NCBI GenBank assembly: GCA_964458605.1
Contig: CAYWLS010000001.1
Span: forward strand, 434,001-498,000
Source: JBBSNV01 sp964458605
Lineage (GTDB): Bacteria > Pseudomonadota > Alphaproteobacteria > Reyranellales > JAQSWP01
Length of the DNA stretch: 64,000 bases
Direction: 5' to 3'
Shown here: positions 25,455-34,194 of the stretch, piece after piece
How positions within the stretch are numbered: the stretch's first letter is position 1
Layout of the letters: each line of letters opens with the position of its first letter
Translations under genes and position numbers: made by a program
Notes under the pieces: model-generated
What the model was told of the DNA's origin: nothing
The model's input: only the letters and a program-made list of their open reading frames with translations
Database searches by the model: none

Positions 25455-25486
25455 CAGCACGATGCTTCGCTTCCCTCGGCACGACG
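25455..25486 (-). repeat. Right arm of REP-like element, copy A
   Basis: The 32-base segment containing GCTTCGCTTCCCTCGGCACG is the inverted partner of the arm at 25093-25117. It ends 6 bases before the acetamidase stop codon, which is read from the other strand. Confidence 0.65.
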
Positions 25487-25492
25487 GATAGC

Positions 25493-26431
25493 TCACCCTC
25501 CGATCACCTTCTTCTCCAGCATGGCATGGATGCCCTTGTTGCCGTCGACCAGTTGCGTGACGCGCAGGTCGCAGGCCAGGCTGCACAGCATATAGGCATC
25601 CTCGCGCGAGAGATTGGTGCGCTCGCAGATCAGCCGGATCATGTCGCGCAACGCTTCCTTGGCGGCGTCGTCGAGATCGGGATCCATGCCCATGGTGATG
25701 TAATGCGTCCTGGTCTCGCCGCGCGGCGTAGCGAATTTCAGATCCTTGCGCACGGTCAGGCGGAAGGTGCCTTCCAGATTGGTCTCCAGCGCGGTCAGGT
25801 TGACCTCGCCGTCGCCCTGCACGCCGTGGCCGTCGCCGGTCGAGAACAGCGCGCCCTTGTTGAACACCGGCAGGAACAGCGTGCTGCCGACGCCCAGCTC
25901 CTTGCAGTCGATATTGCCGCCGAAGGCGCGCGGCTCGATCGAACTGACCTGGCCCCATTCGACCGGCGGCGCCACCGCCATGATGCCGAAGAACGGCTTG
26001 AGCGGCAGCTCGGTGCCCCAGGGCATGATCGCCAGGTTGCGTTGGCGGTCGATCGGGATGATGGTGCGGCGATAGCTCGGGAAATCCTCCGGCAGGCTGC
26101 CCATCAGCGGCCGCTGCACGTTCCAGCCCCAATCGGTCCTGACCTTGATGTCCAGGATGTCGATCTGCAGCACGTCGCCCCGTTCGGCGCCTTCGACCGC
26201 CACCGGGCCGGTCAGGATGTGGCGGCCGATATGCGGCGAGCAGTGCTTGTGCACCTCGCGATGCTCGGGCAGCACCTGCAAGGGCGGCTCGGGCATCATC
26301 TCCGGACCGCCGGACAGGCATTGGATGGTGACGGATTCGCCGGACCTGATGCTCAGCACCGGCTTGAGCTTGGCGTCGAAATAGCCCCAATGCACGGTCT
26401 TGGGACTGGATGACAGGACCGGTATCGCCAT
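25493..26431 (-). CDS. Acetamidase/formamidase family protein
   Basis: 312 residues of the FmdA_AmdA family, which releases ammonia from formamide, acetamide or related amides. Typical features include HKHCSPHIGRHILTGP with conserved His and Gly residues, RAFGGNIDCKELGVGSTLFL in the middle, and GDGEVNLTALET with the Gly-rich beta-helix-like core. The start at 26431 has a GGGAGCAA site; the longer frame upstream would begin in the divergent promoter region. It stands alone, without a linked amide porin or regulator. Confidence 0.9.
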   Translation of the reverse strand: MAIPVLSSSPKTVHWGYFDAKLKPVLSIRSGESVTIQCLSGGPEMMPEPPLQVLPEHREVHKHCSPHIGRHILTGPVAVEGAERGDVLQIDILDIKVRTDWGWNVQRPLMGSLPEDFPSYRRTIIPIDRQRNLAIMPWGTELPLKPFFGIMAVAPPVEWGQVSSIEPRAFGGNIDCKELGVGSTLFLPVFNKGALFSTGDGHGVQGDGEVNLTALETNLEGTFRLTVRKDLKFATPRGETRTHYITMGMDPDLDDAAKEALRDMIRLICERTNLSREDAYMLCSLACDLRVTQLVDGNKGIHAMLEKKVIGG

Positions 26432-26514
26432 AGCTTGCTCCCCTGGCAGGTGACGGCGCTTGTAAGCGCCCAGCCTATCGGGCATGCATTCCGCATGCCA
26501 GAGCCGCACGCCGT

Positions 26515-27366
26515 ATGAACTATCGCCACGCTTTCCATGCCGGCAATTTCGCCGACGTGTTCAAGCACGCGCTGCTGGGCATGGCCTTGCAATGCCTGCT
26601 GCTGAAGAACAAGCCGCTATTGGTGCTCGACACCCATGCCGGGGCGGGCGGCTACGACCTGGCGGGGCCGTCGGCCGGGCGGACCCAGGAATGGCAGCAG
26701 GGAATTGCCCGCGTGCTGGCGGGCGAGGGCGCGCCCGTGCCGTTGCAGCGCTATCTCGAGATCGTGCGCCAGTTCGACCGCAAGCTGCGCGGCCGTTCCG
26801 GCGGGTTTCGATTCTACCCGGGCTCGCCGCGCATCGTGCGGGCGCTGCTGCGCCCCGGCGACCGGCTGGTGGCGTGCGAACTGCACCATCAGGACGCGCT
26901 GGCGCTGAAACGCGAATTCGCCGGCGATCCCCTGGTCGAGGTCAAGAACCAGGATGGCTACGCCGCGCTCAAGGCACTGCTGCCGCCGCCGGAACGGCGC
27001 GGCCTGGTGCTGATCGACCCGCCATTCGAAGACGGTCGCGAATTCGAGCGTCTGCAGCGGGCGCTGAAGCACGCCCAGCAACGCTTCGCCACCGGCGTGC
27101 TGATGGCGTGGTATCCGGTCAAGGACCGCCAGGCGGCGGCGACCCTGCACCAATGGTTGGCGCAAAGCGGATTGCGTCGCGTGCTGGCTGCGGAGCTGGG
27201 GATGGGACCGGTGGCTTCGGAAGGGCCGCTTGCCAGCAGCGGCATCGTGTTGGCCAATGCACCGTGGCCGATCGAACAGGAGCTCGATGCCGTTCTCGAT
27301 TGGCTGGCGCGCACGATGGGCGGGGCCAAAGGCCACGCGCAATGGCGCTGGCTGGCGGGCGACTAG
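26515..27366 (+). CDS. rlmJ: 23S rRNA (adenine(2030)-N6)-methyltransferase RlmJ
   Basis: 283 residues. The N-terminus MNYRHAFHAGNFADVFKHAL is diagnostic for RlmJ, followed by LLVLDTHAGAGGYDL (SAM-binding) and the catalytic DPPFE motif at about 163-167. It methylates A2030 of 23S rRNA using SAM. The stop codon shares the bases CTAG (27363-27366) with the stop of the converging MFS gene. It is a housekeeping gene, divergent from the acetamidase gene. Confidence 0.95.
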   Translation: MNYRHAFHAGNFADVFKHALLGMALQCLLLKNKPLLVLDTHAGAGGYDLAGPSAGRTQEWQQGIARVLAGEGAPVPLQRYLEIVRQFDRKLRGRSGGFRFYPGSPRIVRALLRPGDRLVACELHHQDALALKREFAGDPLVEVKNQDGYAALKALLPPPERRGLVLIDPPFEDGREFERLQRALKHAQQRFATGVLMAWYPVKDRQAAATLHQWLAQSGLRRVLAAELGMGPVASEGPLASSGIVLANAPWPIEQELDAVLDWLARTMGGAKGHAQWRWLAGD

Positions 27367-28640
27367 CCGCTATGCCGTTGTCGCCATCTGGCCGGATCGG
27401 GCGCGGCCAGCATCATCAGCCCGGCGACCGCCATCAGCGCCGCGCCGATCAGGATCGCCAGCCCGTATGATTGCGTGAGATCGAAGGCGTAGCCGGCCAG
27501 GCTGGGACCGACCAGGCTGCCCAGCGACACGCTGCTGTAGAGGATGCCCAGGATGCTGGAGACGTAGCGCGTGCCGTAGTAATCGGCGGCCATGGCCGGG
27601 ATCAGCGCCACGAAGCCGCCATAGAAGGCGCCGAACAGCAGCCCGAACACGGCCAGCGCCCAGAACGCGGTCGAGACCGACCACCACAGCATCATCAAGG
27701 TCAGCCCGCCGAACATCACCGCCAGGGCGCGGCGCCGGCCCAGCCGATCGGCCATGCCGCCGAAGGCGAAGCGGCCGGCCACGCTGCCGATGCCGATCGC
27801 CATCATCAGGTAGAGCGCGAGCTGCTCGCCGACGCCGTGGTCCTTGGCGAAGGGCACCAGGTGGACGAAGGGAATGAACAGGGCGAAGGCCGCGAAGGCG
27901 CATAGAACGTAGAGCAGCCAGAAGGGGCCGCTGCGCAGGGTCTGGTAGAGGGTAAAGCCCGGCGCCGGCGCCGCGGCGGCTTGCGCGGGCGTCGCCGCTT
28001 CGCCATCGGGGCGCAGGCCACGCCGTTCCGGCGTCGCGTCCAGCAACAGGCTGGCGCCGAGGCCGATCGCGGCGGTTGCCGCCGCCAGCACCAGATAGGT
28101 GTTGCGCCAGCCCAACCCGTCGATCAGCCACCCGGCCAGCGGCGGGAAGGCCAGGGTGCCGACCCCGATACCGGAAACGGCGAAGCCGGAGGCCAGGCCG
28201 CGCTTGCGCAGGAACCAGCGCTGCACGGTGCCGATCGCCGGCACGTAGGCAAATCCGACGCCAACGCCGACGCCAAAGCCATAGGCGGCATAGATCTGCC
28301 ACAGCGCGGTAGCCTGGCTGGCCAGTGCCAGGCCGGCCGCGGTAATCGCCATGCCCAGCGCCACCACGCGCTTGGGCCCCCAGCGATCGGCCAGCGGCCC
28401 GCTGACCGCACCCAGCCCGAAATACAGGCAGCCGGCGATCGAGAAGATCAGCGAGACCTGTCCGCGACTGGCGCCCAGATCCTGCTGCAGCGACTGGAAG
28501 AAGGCGGCGAAGGCATAGGCCACGCCGAATCCGACGGCCATCACGGCGAAGGCCGCCCCAACCACGATCCAGCCGTAGAACAGCCTGGTCCGGGCACCGT
28601 CGGTGCGGTCGAGGTCGGTCCGGTTGCCGCTTGTTGGCAT
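27363..28640 (-). CDS. MFS transporter (oxalate/formate or monocarboxylate-type)
   Basis: 425 residues with about twelve membrane helices. It has a cytoplasmic loop of about 35 residues after helix 6 and the MFS motif GPLADRWGPKR between helices 2 and 3. The opening FYGWIVVGAAFAVMAVGFG is characteristic of the OFA/monocarboxylate-porter MFS group that carries small organic acids. The start at 28640 has a GGGGGAAAG site. It is divergent from the Mla operon; the 126 bases between must hold both promoters. Confidence 0.9.
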   Translation of the reverse strand: MPTSGNRTDLDRTDGARTRLFYGWIVVGAAFAVMAVGFGVAYAFAAFFQSLQQDLGASRGQVSLIFSIAGCLYFGLGAVSGPLADRWGPKRVVALGMAITAAGLALASQATALWQIYAAYGFGVGVGVGFAYVPAIGTVQRWFLRKRGLASGFAVSGIGVGTLAFPPLAGWLIDGLGWRNTYLVLAAATAAIGLGASLLLDATPERRGLRPDGEAATPAQAAAAPAPGFTLYQTLRSGPFWLLYVLCAFAAFALFIPFVHLVPFAKDHGVGEQLALYLMMAIGIGSVAGRFAFGGMADRLGRRRALAVMFGGLTLMMLWWSVSTAFWALAVFGLLFGAFYGGFVALIPAMAADYYGTRYVSSILGILYSSVSLGSLVGPSLAGYAFDLTQSYGLAILIGAALMAVAGLMMLAAPDPARWRQRHSG

Positions 28641-28766
28641 TGCTTTCCCCCGTCGCGATGGTGCCGGCATTCGTGGTCGATTGGCAATATGAAGGGCTCA
28701 ATTCGCGTTGACCGCTTCCCCTTCGACTAAGACAATCGCCGCGCAATCGGCGGGTATGGCGGCAGC

Positions 28767-29918
28767 ATGAGCGCGGCGGAAAAGATCACGGGAAAGGTGC
28801 CGGCGGCGACCTATGAGGTCGTGCGCCGGGACGGGCGTGCCGTGCTGAAACTGGCCGGCCGCTGGACCGTGTTCACCATCGGCGGGCTGGAGCACGGCCT
28901 GGAGCATCTATCGCCCAAGGAGCGGGTCGAGGCGATCGACATCTCCCAGGTCGACGATCTCGATACGATCGGCGCCGGCGAGGTGCTTCACGTTTCGCGC
29001 CGACTGGCCGCCAAGGGCGACACCCTGCCGATCGACGGCGCCAAGGACAGCCACGCCCATCTCATCGAACTGGTGGCCAGGCAGAAGATCAAGCCCGAGG
29101 CGCGCACGCACGTGCCATGGCTGGTGGCGCAGCTGTCGCTGATCGGCGTCCGCTCGATCGAATATGCGCGGCAGATCGGCCTGCTGATGGGCTTCCTCGG
29201 CCAGACCATGGTGGTCGGCTTTTCCGTGCTGCGCTCGCCGCGCCACCTGCGCTTCACCGCGATCGTCAACCTGATGGAAGAGGTCTGGGTGCGGGCGTTG
29301 CCGATCGTCGGCACGCTGGTGTTCCTGATCGGGGTGGTGCTGGCCTATCAGGGTGTCGAGCAGCTGCGCCGCTTCGGCGCCCAGGCCTTCACCGTCGACA
29401 TGGTCGGCCTGTCGGTGCTGCGCGAAATCGGCGTGCTGCTGACCGCGATCATCGTCGCCGGCCGGTCGGGCAGCGCCTTCACCGCCCAGATCGGCACCAT
29501 GAAGGTCAATCTCGAGGTCGACGCCATGTCGACCATGGGGCTCAACCCGATCGAGGTGCTGGTTCTGCCGCGCATCTTCGCGCTGGTCATCACCATGCCG
29601 CTGCTGGTGTTCTTCGCCGACATCATGGGGCTGCTGGGCGGCGCACTGGCCTGCTGGCTGTTCCTCGACTTCACGCTGGCGCAGTATTTCGACCGCCTGC
29701 AGGACGTGGTCGATATCCGTCATTTCTGGGTCGGCATGATCAAGGCGCCGGTATTCGCCGCCGTGGTCGCGATCGTCGGCTGCTACGAGGGCCTGCAGGT
29801 CACCGGCAGTGCCGAGAGCGTGGGCAAGCTCACCACCAAGTCGGTGGTCGAGGCGATCTTCCTGGTGATCATCCTGGACGCCGCATTCTCGATCATGTTC
29901 GTGTCGATCGGAATCTAG
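28767..29918 (+). CDS. mlaE: MlaE-family ABC lipid permease with N-terminal STAS domain
   Basis: 383 residues. A STAS-like domain fills about the first 110 residues. The MlaE permease domain follows, with five to six membrane helices and motifs MEEVWVRALPIVG, SVLREIGVLLTAIIVAGRSG and TMGLNPIEVLVLPR. In E. coli MlaE and the STAS protein MlaB are separate; here they are fused. The protein is the membrane subunit of a phospholipid transporter between inner and outer membranes that keeps outer-membrane lipid asymmetry. It begins the operon mlaE-mlaF-mlaD-lipoprotein. Confidence 0.94.
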   Translation: MSAAEKITGKVPAATYEVVRRDGRAVLKLAGRWTVFTIGGLEHGLEHLSPKERVEAIDISQVDDLDTIGAGEVLHVSRRLAAKGDTLPIDGAKDSHAHLIELVARQKIKPEARTHVPWLVAQLSLIGVRSIEYARQIGLLMGFLGQTMVVGFSVLRSPRHLRFTAIVNLMEEVWVRALPIVGTLVFLIGVVLAYQGVEQLRRFGAQAFTVDMVGLSVLREIGVLLTAIIVAGRSGSAFTAQIGTMKVNLEVDAMSTMGLNPIEVLVLPRIFALVITMPLLVFFADIMGLLGGALACWLFLDFTLAQYFDRLQDVVDIRHFWVGMIKAPVFAAVVAIVGCYEGLQVTGSAESVGKLTTKSVVEAIFLVIILDAAFSIMFVSIGI

Positions 29919-30788
29919 ATGGTCGCCGACCTGCATATGCCCTCGTTCAAGGCTGCGCCCAAGGCGCCGGACGACCAGCCGCTCAGCCTGGTTTTGGGCG
30001 AGCCGCCCAAGGACCGTCCGGTGGTGATCCGCATCCGCAACCTGAAGAACACGTTCGGGCCGCAGGTGGTGCATCACCATCTGGCCCTCGACGTCTACCA
30101 GGGCGAAGTGATGGGGCTGGTAGGCGGCTCGGGCACCGGCAAGTCGGTGCTGTTGCGCACCGTCATCGGCCTCAATCGCCAGAAGAAGGGTCTGATCGAA
30201 GTGTTCGGTCAGGACACCGCGCGCATGAACACGGCGCAGCGCAAGAAGCTGCAGTCGCGCTGGGGCGTACTGTTCCAGGACGGCGCATTGTTCTCCTCCC
30301 TGACGGTGGCCGAAAACATCCAGGTGCCGTTGCGCGAATACACGCACCTGTCGCAGCGCAGTCTGGACGAAATTGCGGCCACCAAGATCGCCATGGTCGG
30401 CTTGCCGCAGAACGCCGCGCACAAATACCCGTCCGAGCTGTCGGGCGGCATGAAGAAACGCGCCGGGCTGGCGCGGGCGCTGGCGCTGGATCCGCCGCTG
30501 CTGTTCCTAGACGAGCCCACCGCCGGCCTCGACCCGATCGGCGCCTCCGCCTTCGATACCCTGGTACGGGATCTGCAGCGCAATCTGGGGCTGACCGTAC
30601 TGATGGTGACCCACGATCTCGACAGCCTGAATGCCATCTGCGACCGCATCGCGGTGTTGCTCGACAAACGCGTCGTGGTGGGTACCATGCAAGACCTTTT
30701 GACGTTCGATCATCCCTGGGTCAGGGAATATTTCCACGGTCCGCGCGGGCGCGCCGCGCGGGCAGCCGAAACGCAGGAAGCGTCGTAG
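29919..30788 (+). CDS. mlaF: MlaF-family ABC ATPase
   Basis: 289 residues, with its ATG immediately after the mlaE stop. Walker A GGSGTGKSVLLRTV (about 67-80), signature LSGGMKKRAGLARALA, Walker B LLFLDEPTAGLDP and His-loop VTHDLDSL. The C-terminal segment after about residue 255, with HPWVREYFHGPRGRA, is typical of MlaF proteins. An N-terminal extension of about 35 residues, rich in Pro and charged residues, is not part of the core. Confidence 0.95.
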   Translation: MVADLHMPSFKAAPKAPDDQPLSLVLGEPPKDRPVVIRIRNLKNTFGPQVVHHHLALDVYQGEVMGLVGGSGTGKSVLLRTVIGLNRQKKGLIEVFGQDTARMNTAQRKKLQSRWGVLFQDGALFSSLTVAENIQVPLREYTHLSQRSLDEIAATKIAMVGLPQNAAHKYPSELSGGMKKRAGLARALALDPPLLFLDEPTAGLDPIGASAFDTLVRDLQRNLGLTVLMVTHDLDSLNAICDRIAVLLDKRVVVGTMQDLLTFDHPWVREYFHGPRGRAARAAETQEAS

Positions 30789-30801
30789 GACCGGAGCATC
30801 T

Positions 30802-31842
30802 ATGGAAAACCGCGCTCATTACGCGTTCATCGGCGCGGCCGTGCTGGCGTTCGTCGCGGCGGTAGCTGCGTTCGTGATCTGGAAGATGAATACCGGCAGC
30901 CAGGAAGAGCTCGCCTACTATCGCATCTATTTCGACGGCGACGTGCAGGGTCTGACGCCCGATTCGCCGGTGTTCTATCGCGGCATCCGGCTGGGTCGTG
31001 TCGTCTCGGTGGCGATCGGCAATCGCGACGTGATCCAGGCCGACGGCAGCAAGCGCGCGGTGGAGAAGGTGGTGGTGACCATCGCCATCAAGTACGAGCA
31101 GCCGATCCGCGAGCATTCCTACGCGCTGTTCGAAAAGCCGCTGGTGGCCGGCGAATCGTTCATCCAGATCGTCGCCGGGCCGGACGGCGATCCCATCAAG
31201 CCGCGCAAGACGCAACGCCAGGAGCCCTATCCGGAGATCGCGCCGGGGACGACCTTCCTGCAGGCCACCGTGACCACGGCGCAGGAGGTGCTGGCCAAGA
31301 TCAGCACCACGGTCGATCGCATCAACCTGATGCTGTCGGACGATAACCTCAAGGCGATCAACCAGGCGCTGCAGGGCATATCCGCCCTGGGCTCGACCTT
31401 GCAGAACAGCAACGCCGATATCCGCAAGTCGGTGGCCGACCTGCCCAAGGTGCTGGAGCAGGTGCGCCAGACCATGGAGACGCTCAACCGCGTCGGCCAG
31501 CAGGCCGACCTGATGCTGGCCGATATCGGGCCGCAGGACGACGCCACCAGGCAGCGGCTGGCCAAGATGTCGCCCAGCGAGCTCAAGCAGACGCTGACCT
31601 CGATCCGTTCCGCCGTCGACAACATCAATCGCGCGGCCGAGAACATGAACAAGCTGATCGTCGACACCAGGGCGCCGATCCGCCAGTTCTCCGAGGAAGG
31701 CCTGTCCGAGTTCTCGCAGATGATCCGCGAGCTGCGCGCCTTGACCGCCAACCTCAACGTCATCACCACGCGCATCGAGCGGGATCCCACCGGATTCGTG
31801 TTCGGCGGCAAGCAGGGATACACGCCCAATGACAAGCGCTAG
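30802..31842 (+). CDS. mlaD: MCE-domain periplasmic protein (MlaD-like)
   Basis: 346 residues. A single N-terminal membrane anchor (about 10-27) is followed by one MCE domain (about 38-115: IYFDGDVQGLTPDSPVFYRG ... RLGRVVSVAIG). A long helical C-terminal part (about 150-330) has coiled-coil-like spacing. It binds and guides phospholipids across the periplasm as a hexamer. E. coli MlaD has only about 183 residues, so this belongs to a longer class, nearer the MCE proteins of the Mkl/PqiB type. It overlaps the next gene by 14 bases. Confidence 0.92.
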   Translation: MENRAHYAFIGAAVLAFVAAVAAFVIWKMNTGSQEELAYYRIYFDGDVQGLTPDSPVFYRGIRLGRVVSVAIGNRDVIQADGSKRAVEKVVVTIAIKYEQPIREHSYALFEKPLVAGESFIQIVAGPDGDPIKPRKTQRQEPYPEIAPGTTFLQATVTTAQEVLAKISTTVDRINLMLSDDNLKAINQALQGISALGSTLQNSNADIRKSVADLPKVLEQVRQTMETLNRVGQQADLMLADIGPQDDATRQRLAKMSPSELKQTLTSIRSAVDNINRAAENMNKLIVDTRAPIRQFSEEGLSEFSQMIRELRALTANLNVITTRIERDPTGFVFGGKQGYTPNDKR

Positions 31843-32617
31843 GATTTCTCTTTCGACGCGCGCCCGGCGCGCCGCCGTGCTGGGTGCGGCGCTGCTCGCC
31901 CTGGCCGGCTGCGGCATCCTGCCCGACGTCAAGACGCCGACCGATCTCTACACGCTGTCGCCCAAGACGACTTTCGATGCGGGCCTGCCCAATGTCTATT
32001 GGCAGCTGGTGGTGGAAACGCCGGTCGCCGCCGCCGGGCTCAACACCGGCCGCATCGCGGTGGCGCCGACGCCGCTGTCGACCGACTACTACGCCACCTC
32101 GGCCTGGACCGACCGCGCGCCGCTGATGGTCCAGACCCTGCTGATCGAGTCGTTCGAGAACACCAAGCGCATCGTCGCGGTGGGTCGCGACGCCATCGGC
32201 CTGCGCGGCAACTACGTGCTGCAGACCGAGCTGCGGGAATTCCAGGCCGAAACCTACCGGCCGGGCAATCCGGTGGTGCGCGTGCGGCTCAACGCCAAGA
32301 TCGTGCGCATGCCGGAACGGCAGATCATCGGCTCGCGCACCATCGAGCGTTGTTCCCTGGCGTCGAGCGACCAGGTGCCCGCTGTGGTCGCCGCTTTCGA
32401 CGATGCGCTGGGCGCAGTCCTCAAGCGGACCGTCAGCTGGGTGCTGACCACGCCGCCGCCACGCGCCAGCGAGCAGGACGACAACAAGCTGGTCGAGCGG
32501 TTCCGCAATCCGGCCAGCATCGTCTACGACAGCGAGCGCTGCCCGGCGGACAATGCGCCCGCCGGCCAGCCGGCCGCTGCGCCCGCCGGCCAGCCGGCCG
32601 CTGCGCCCAAGTCGTAG
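31829..32617 (+). CDS. ABC-type transport auxiliary lipoprotein (PqiC/ABC_trans_aux family)
   Basis: 262 residues, beginning inside the end of the mlaD-like gene. The lipobox ALAGCG (Cys at about 28) follows a typical signal peptide, so it is an outer-membrane-directed lipoprotein. The PqiC/DUF330-like domain (about 38-205) contains YTLSPKTTFD, RIAVAPTPLSTDYY and FENTKRIVAVGR. The C-terminal tail has a duplicated APAGQPAA unit made by a 24-bp tandem repeat. It probably links the lipid transporter to the outer membrane, as PqiC does with PqiB. Confidence 0.9.
   Translation: MTSARISLSTRARRAAVLGAALLALAGCGILPDVKTPTDLYTLSPKTTFDAGLPNVYWQLVVETPVAAAGLNTGRIAVAPTPLSTDYYATSAWTDRAPLMVQTLLIESFENTKRIVAVGRDAIGLRGNYVLQTELREFQAETYRPGNPVVRVRLNAKIVRMPERQIIGSRTIERCSLASSDQVPAVVAAFDDALGAVLKRTVSWVLTTPPPRASEQDDNKLVERFRNPASIVYDSERCPADNAPAGQPAAAPAGQPAAAPKS
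32555..32608 (+). repeat. Tandem repeat of 24-bp units in the lipoprotein gene tail
   Basis: Two identical 24-bp copies (32555-32578 and 32579-32602), then the first 6 bases of a third. They encode APAGQPAA twice near the C-terminus. A unit of 24 bp keeps the frame, so copy number may vary without breaking the gene. Confidence 0.9.
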
Positions 32618-32674
32618 CGCGTCGCAGGCGCGGCCCGATCGTTGCCCGGCGCGCTGCGATACGTTGGAAGCCGA

Positions 32675-34111
32675 ATGCCGATCGAATGGTCTGAACTTGC
32701 CGGGCTGGACCGGCTCGACGGCCAGCGCGTCGAGATCGAAGGCTGGATCGTGCCGTTCGAACTCGAGGCGCGGTACAGCTACTTCCTGCTGGCCCGGGAC
32801 ATGGCCTGCTGCCTGTCCTGCCGTCCGACCGACCCCGAGCGCTGCATCGAAGTATTCGCCCGATCGCCGATCGCGGCCCAGGCCGGGGCGGTGCGGCTGG
32901 CCGGAACGTGGCAGCCGCTGACCGACGATCCGGCCGGCTGGCGCTACCAGTTGCGCGATACCGTATTGCTGGAACCCGCGCCGCGCCAGGCAGGGGCTTT
33001 ATCCCGGCGCGCGGTCGTGGCCCTGGGCGCGGCGCTGCCGATGGGGCTCGCCGGCCTGGCCCAGGCGCGCCTGCCGTGGCGCCGGGCCGCCGCCGCCGAT
33101 GCCGGCACGATGGATGGCGACGCGGCGGATGCCGGCGCGATGAAGGCGTGGCTGGACCAGCGCGTCACCGTCGACCTGCACAGCCATGCCGGCCGTATCC
33201 TCAAGTTCGGCGAAACCACCTCGTTCGCCGATGTGGCGGGCGACATGCGCCGCGGCGGCATGGCGGCAGCCTGCCTGGCCGTGGTGGCCGATTCGCCGGC
33301 GACGCATGTGCTGCCCGACGGCCGCATCCAGGCCTATCGCGAGCCGGGGCCTGACGAACTCTATTATTGGAGCCAGCGTACCTTTCCGCGTCTCAACGCG
33401 CTGATCGCGCAGGAAGGGCTGACGCGTGTCGAGCGCGCCGCCGACCTGGCCGCGGCGCGCGGCGCCAGGCCTGGCGTCATCGTGGCGGCCGAAGGGGCCG
33501 ATTTCCTCGGCACCAGGCTAGAGCGGCTTGAGGAGGCCTATCGTCGCTACGGGCTGCGCCACCTGCAACTGACTCATTACCGGGTCAACGACCTGGGCGA
33601 CATCCAGACCGAGGCGCCCGTGCATGGCGGGCTGACCGATTTCGGCGCCGAGGTGATCCGCGCCTGCAATGCCATGGGCGTGGTGGTCGATATCGCCCAC
33701 GGCACTTTCGACCTGGTCAAGCGCGCGGCCGCCACCACCGCCAAGCCGCTGGTGCTGTCGCACACCTCGCTGGCGACGCGGCCCGGCCCGCGCAGCCGCC
33801 AGATCACCGCCGACCATGCCCGGCTGGTAGCCGAAACCGGCGGCGTGATCGGGGTGTGGCCGGTCAAGGCGATCTTCAAGGACATCGATGGCTACGCCAA
33901 TGGCTTCGCCCGCATGGTCGATGCCGCGGGCATCGACCATGTCGGGCTGGGCAGCGACATGCGCGGGCTGACCGGTCCGTCGCTGTTCGACGCCTATGCC
34001 GACCTGCCGCGCCTGGCGGCGGCGCTGCGGGCGCGCGGTTTCGACGACGAGGAGCTCGGCAAGCTCTTGGGCGGCAACTATCTGCGCGTCTTCATGCAGT
34101 CCATGGCCTGA
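32675..34111 (+). CDS. DUF3299-like domain fused to a Tat-type signal-like segment and an M19-type dipeptidase
   Basis: 478 residues. Residues 1-95 look like a DUF3299-type OB fold (VEIEGWIVPFE, CCLSCRPTDP). A twin-arginine-like hydrophobic stretch, SRRAVVALGAALPMGLAGL, lies near 107-125. A membrane-dipeptidase (peptidase M19) domain fills the rest: metal residues HSH near the start, VAAEGADF, LTHYRVNDLGD, VLSHTSL and GLGSDMRG. M19 enzymes cleave dipeptides with two zincs. A signal peptide in the middle is odd: either two proteins were joined, or the dipeptidase starts internally (for example at a TTG upstream of the twin arginines). The start 32675 was chosen as the first plausible ATG. Confidence 0.8.
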   Translation: MPIEWSELAGLDRLDGQRVEIEGWIVPFELEARYSYFLLARDMACCLSCRPTDPERCIEVFARSPIAAQAGAVRLAGTWQPLTDDPAGWRYQLRDTVLLEPAPRQAGALSRRAVVALGAALPMGLAGLAQARLPWRRAAAADAGTMDGDAADAGAMKAWLDQRVTVDLHSHAGRILKFGETTSFADVAGDMRRGGMAAACLAVVADSPATHVLPDGRIQAYREPGPDELYYWSQRTFPRLNALIAQEGLTRVERAADLAAARGARPGVIVAAEGADFLGTRLERLEEAYRRYGLRHLQLTHYRVNDLGDIQTEAPVHGGLTDFGAEVIRACNAMGVVVDIAHGTFDLVKRAAATTAKPLVLSHTSLATRPGPRSRQITADHARLVAETGGVIGVWPVKAIFKDIDGYANGFARMVDAAGIDHVGLGSDMRGLTGPSLFDAYADLPRLAAALRARGFDDEELGKLLGGNYLRVFMQSMA

Positions 34112-34194
34112 CGAGACGCTGCCGCGCGCCGCTTGCCTTGGCTGCCCGCCGGTGCCAATTTGCCGCCGTTTTCGACATCAGGGAGAAGCAGGTC

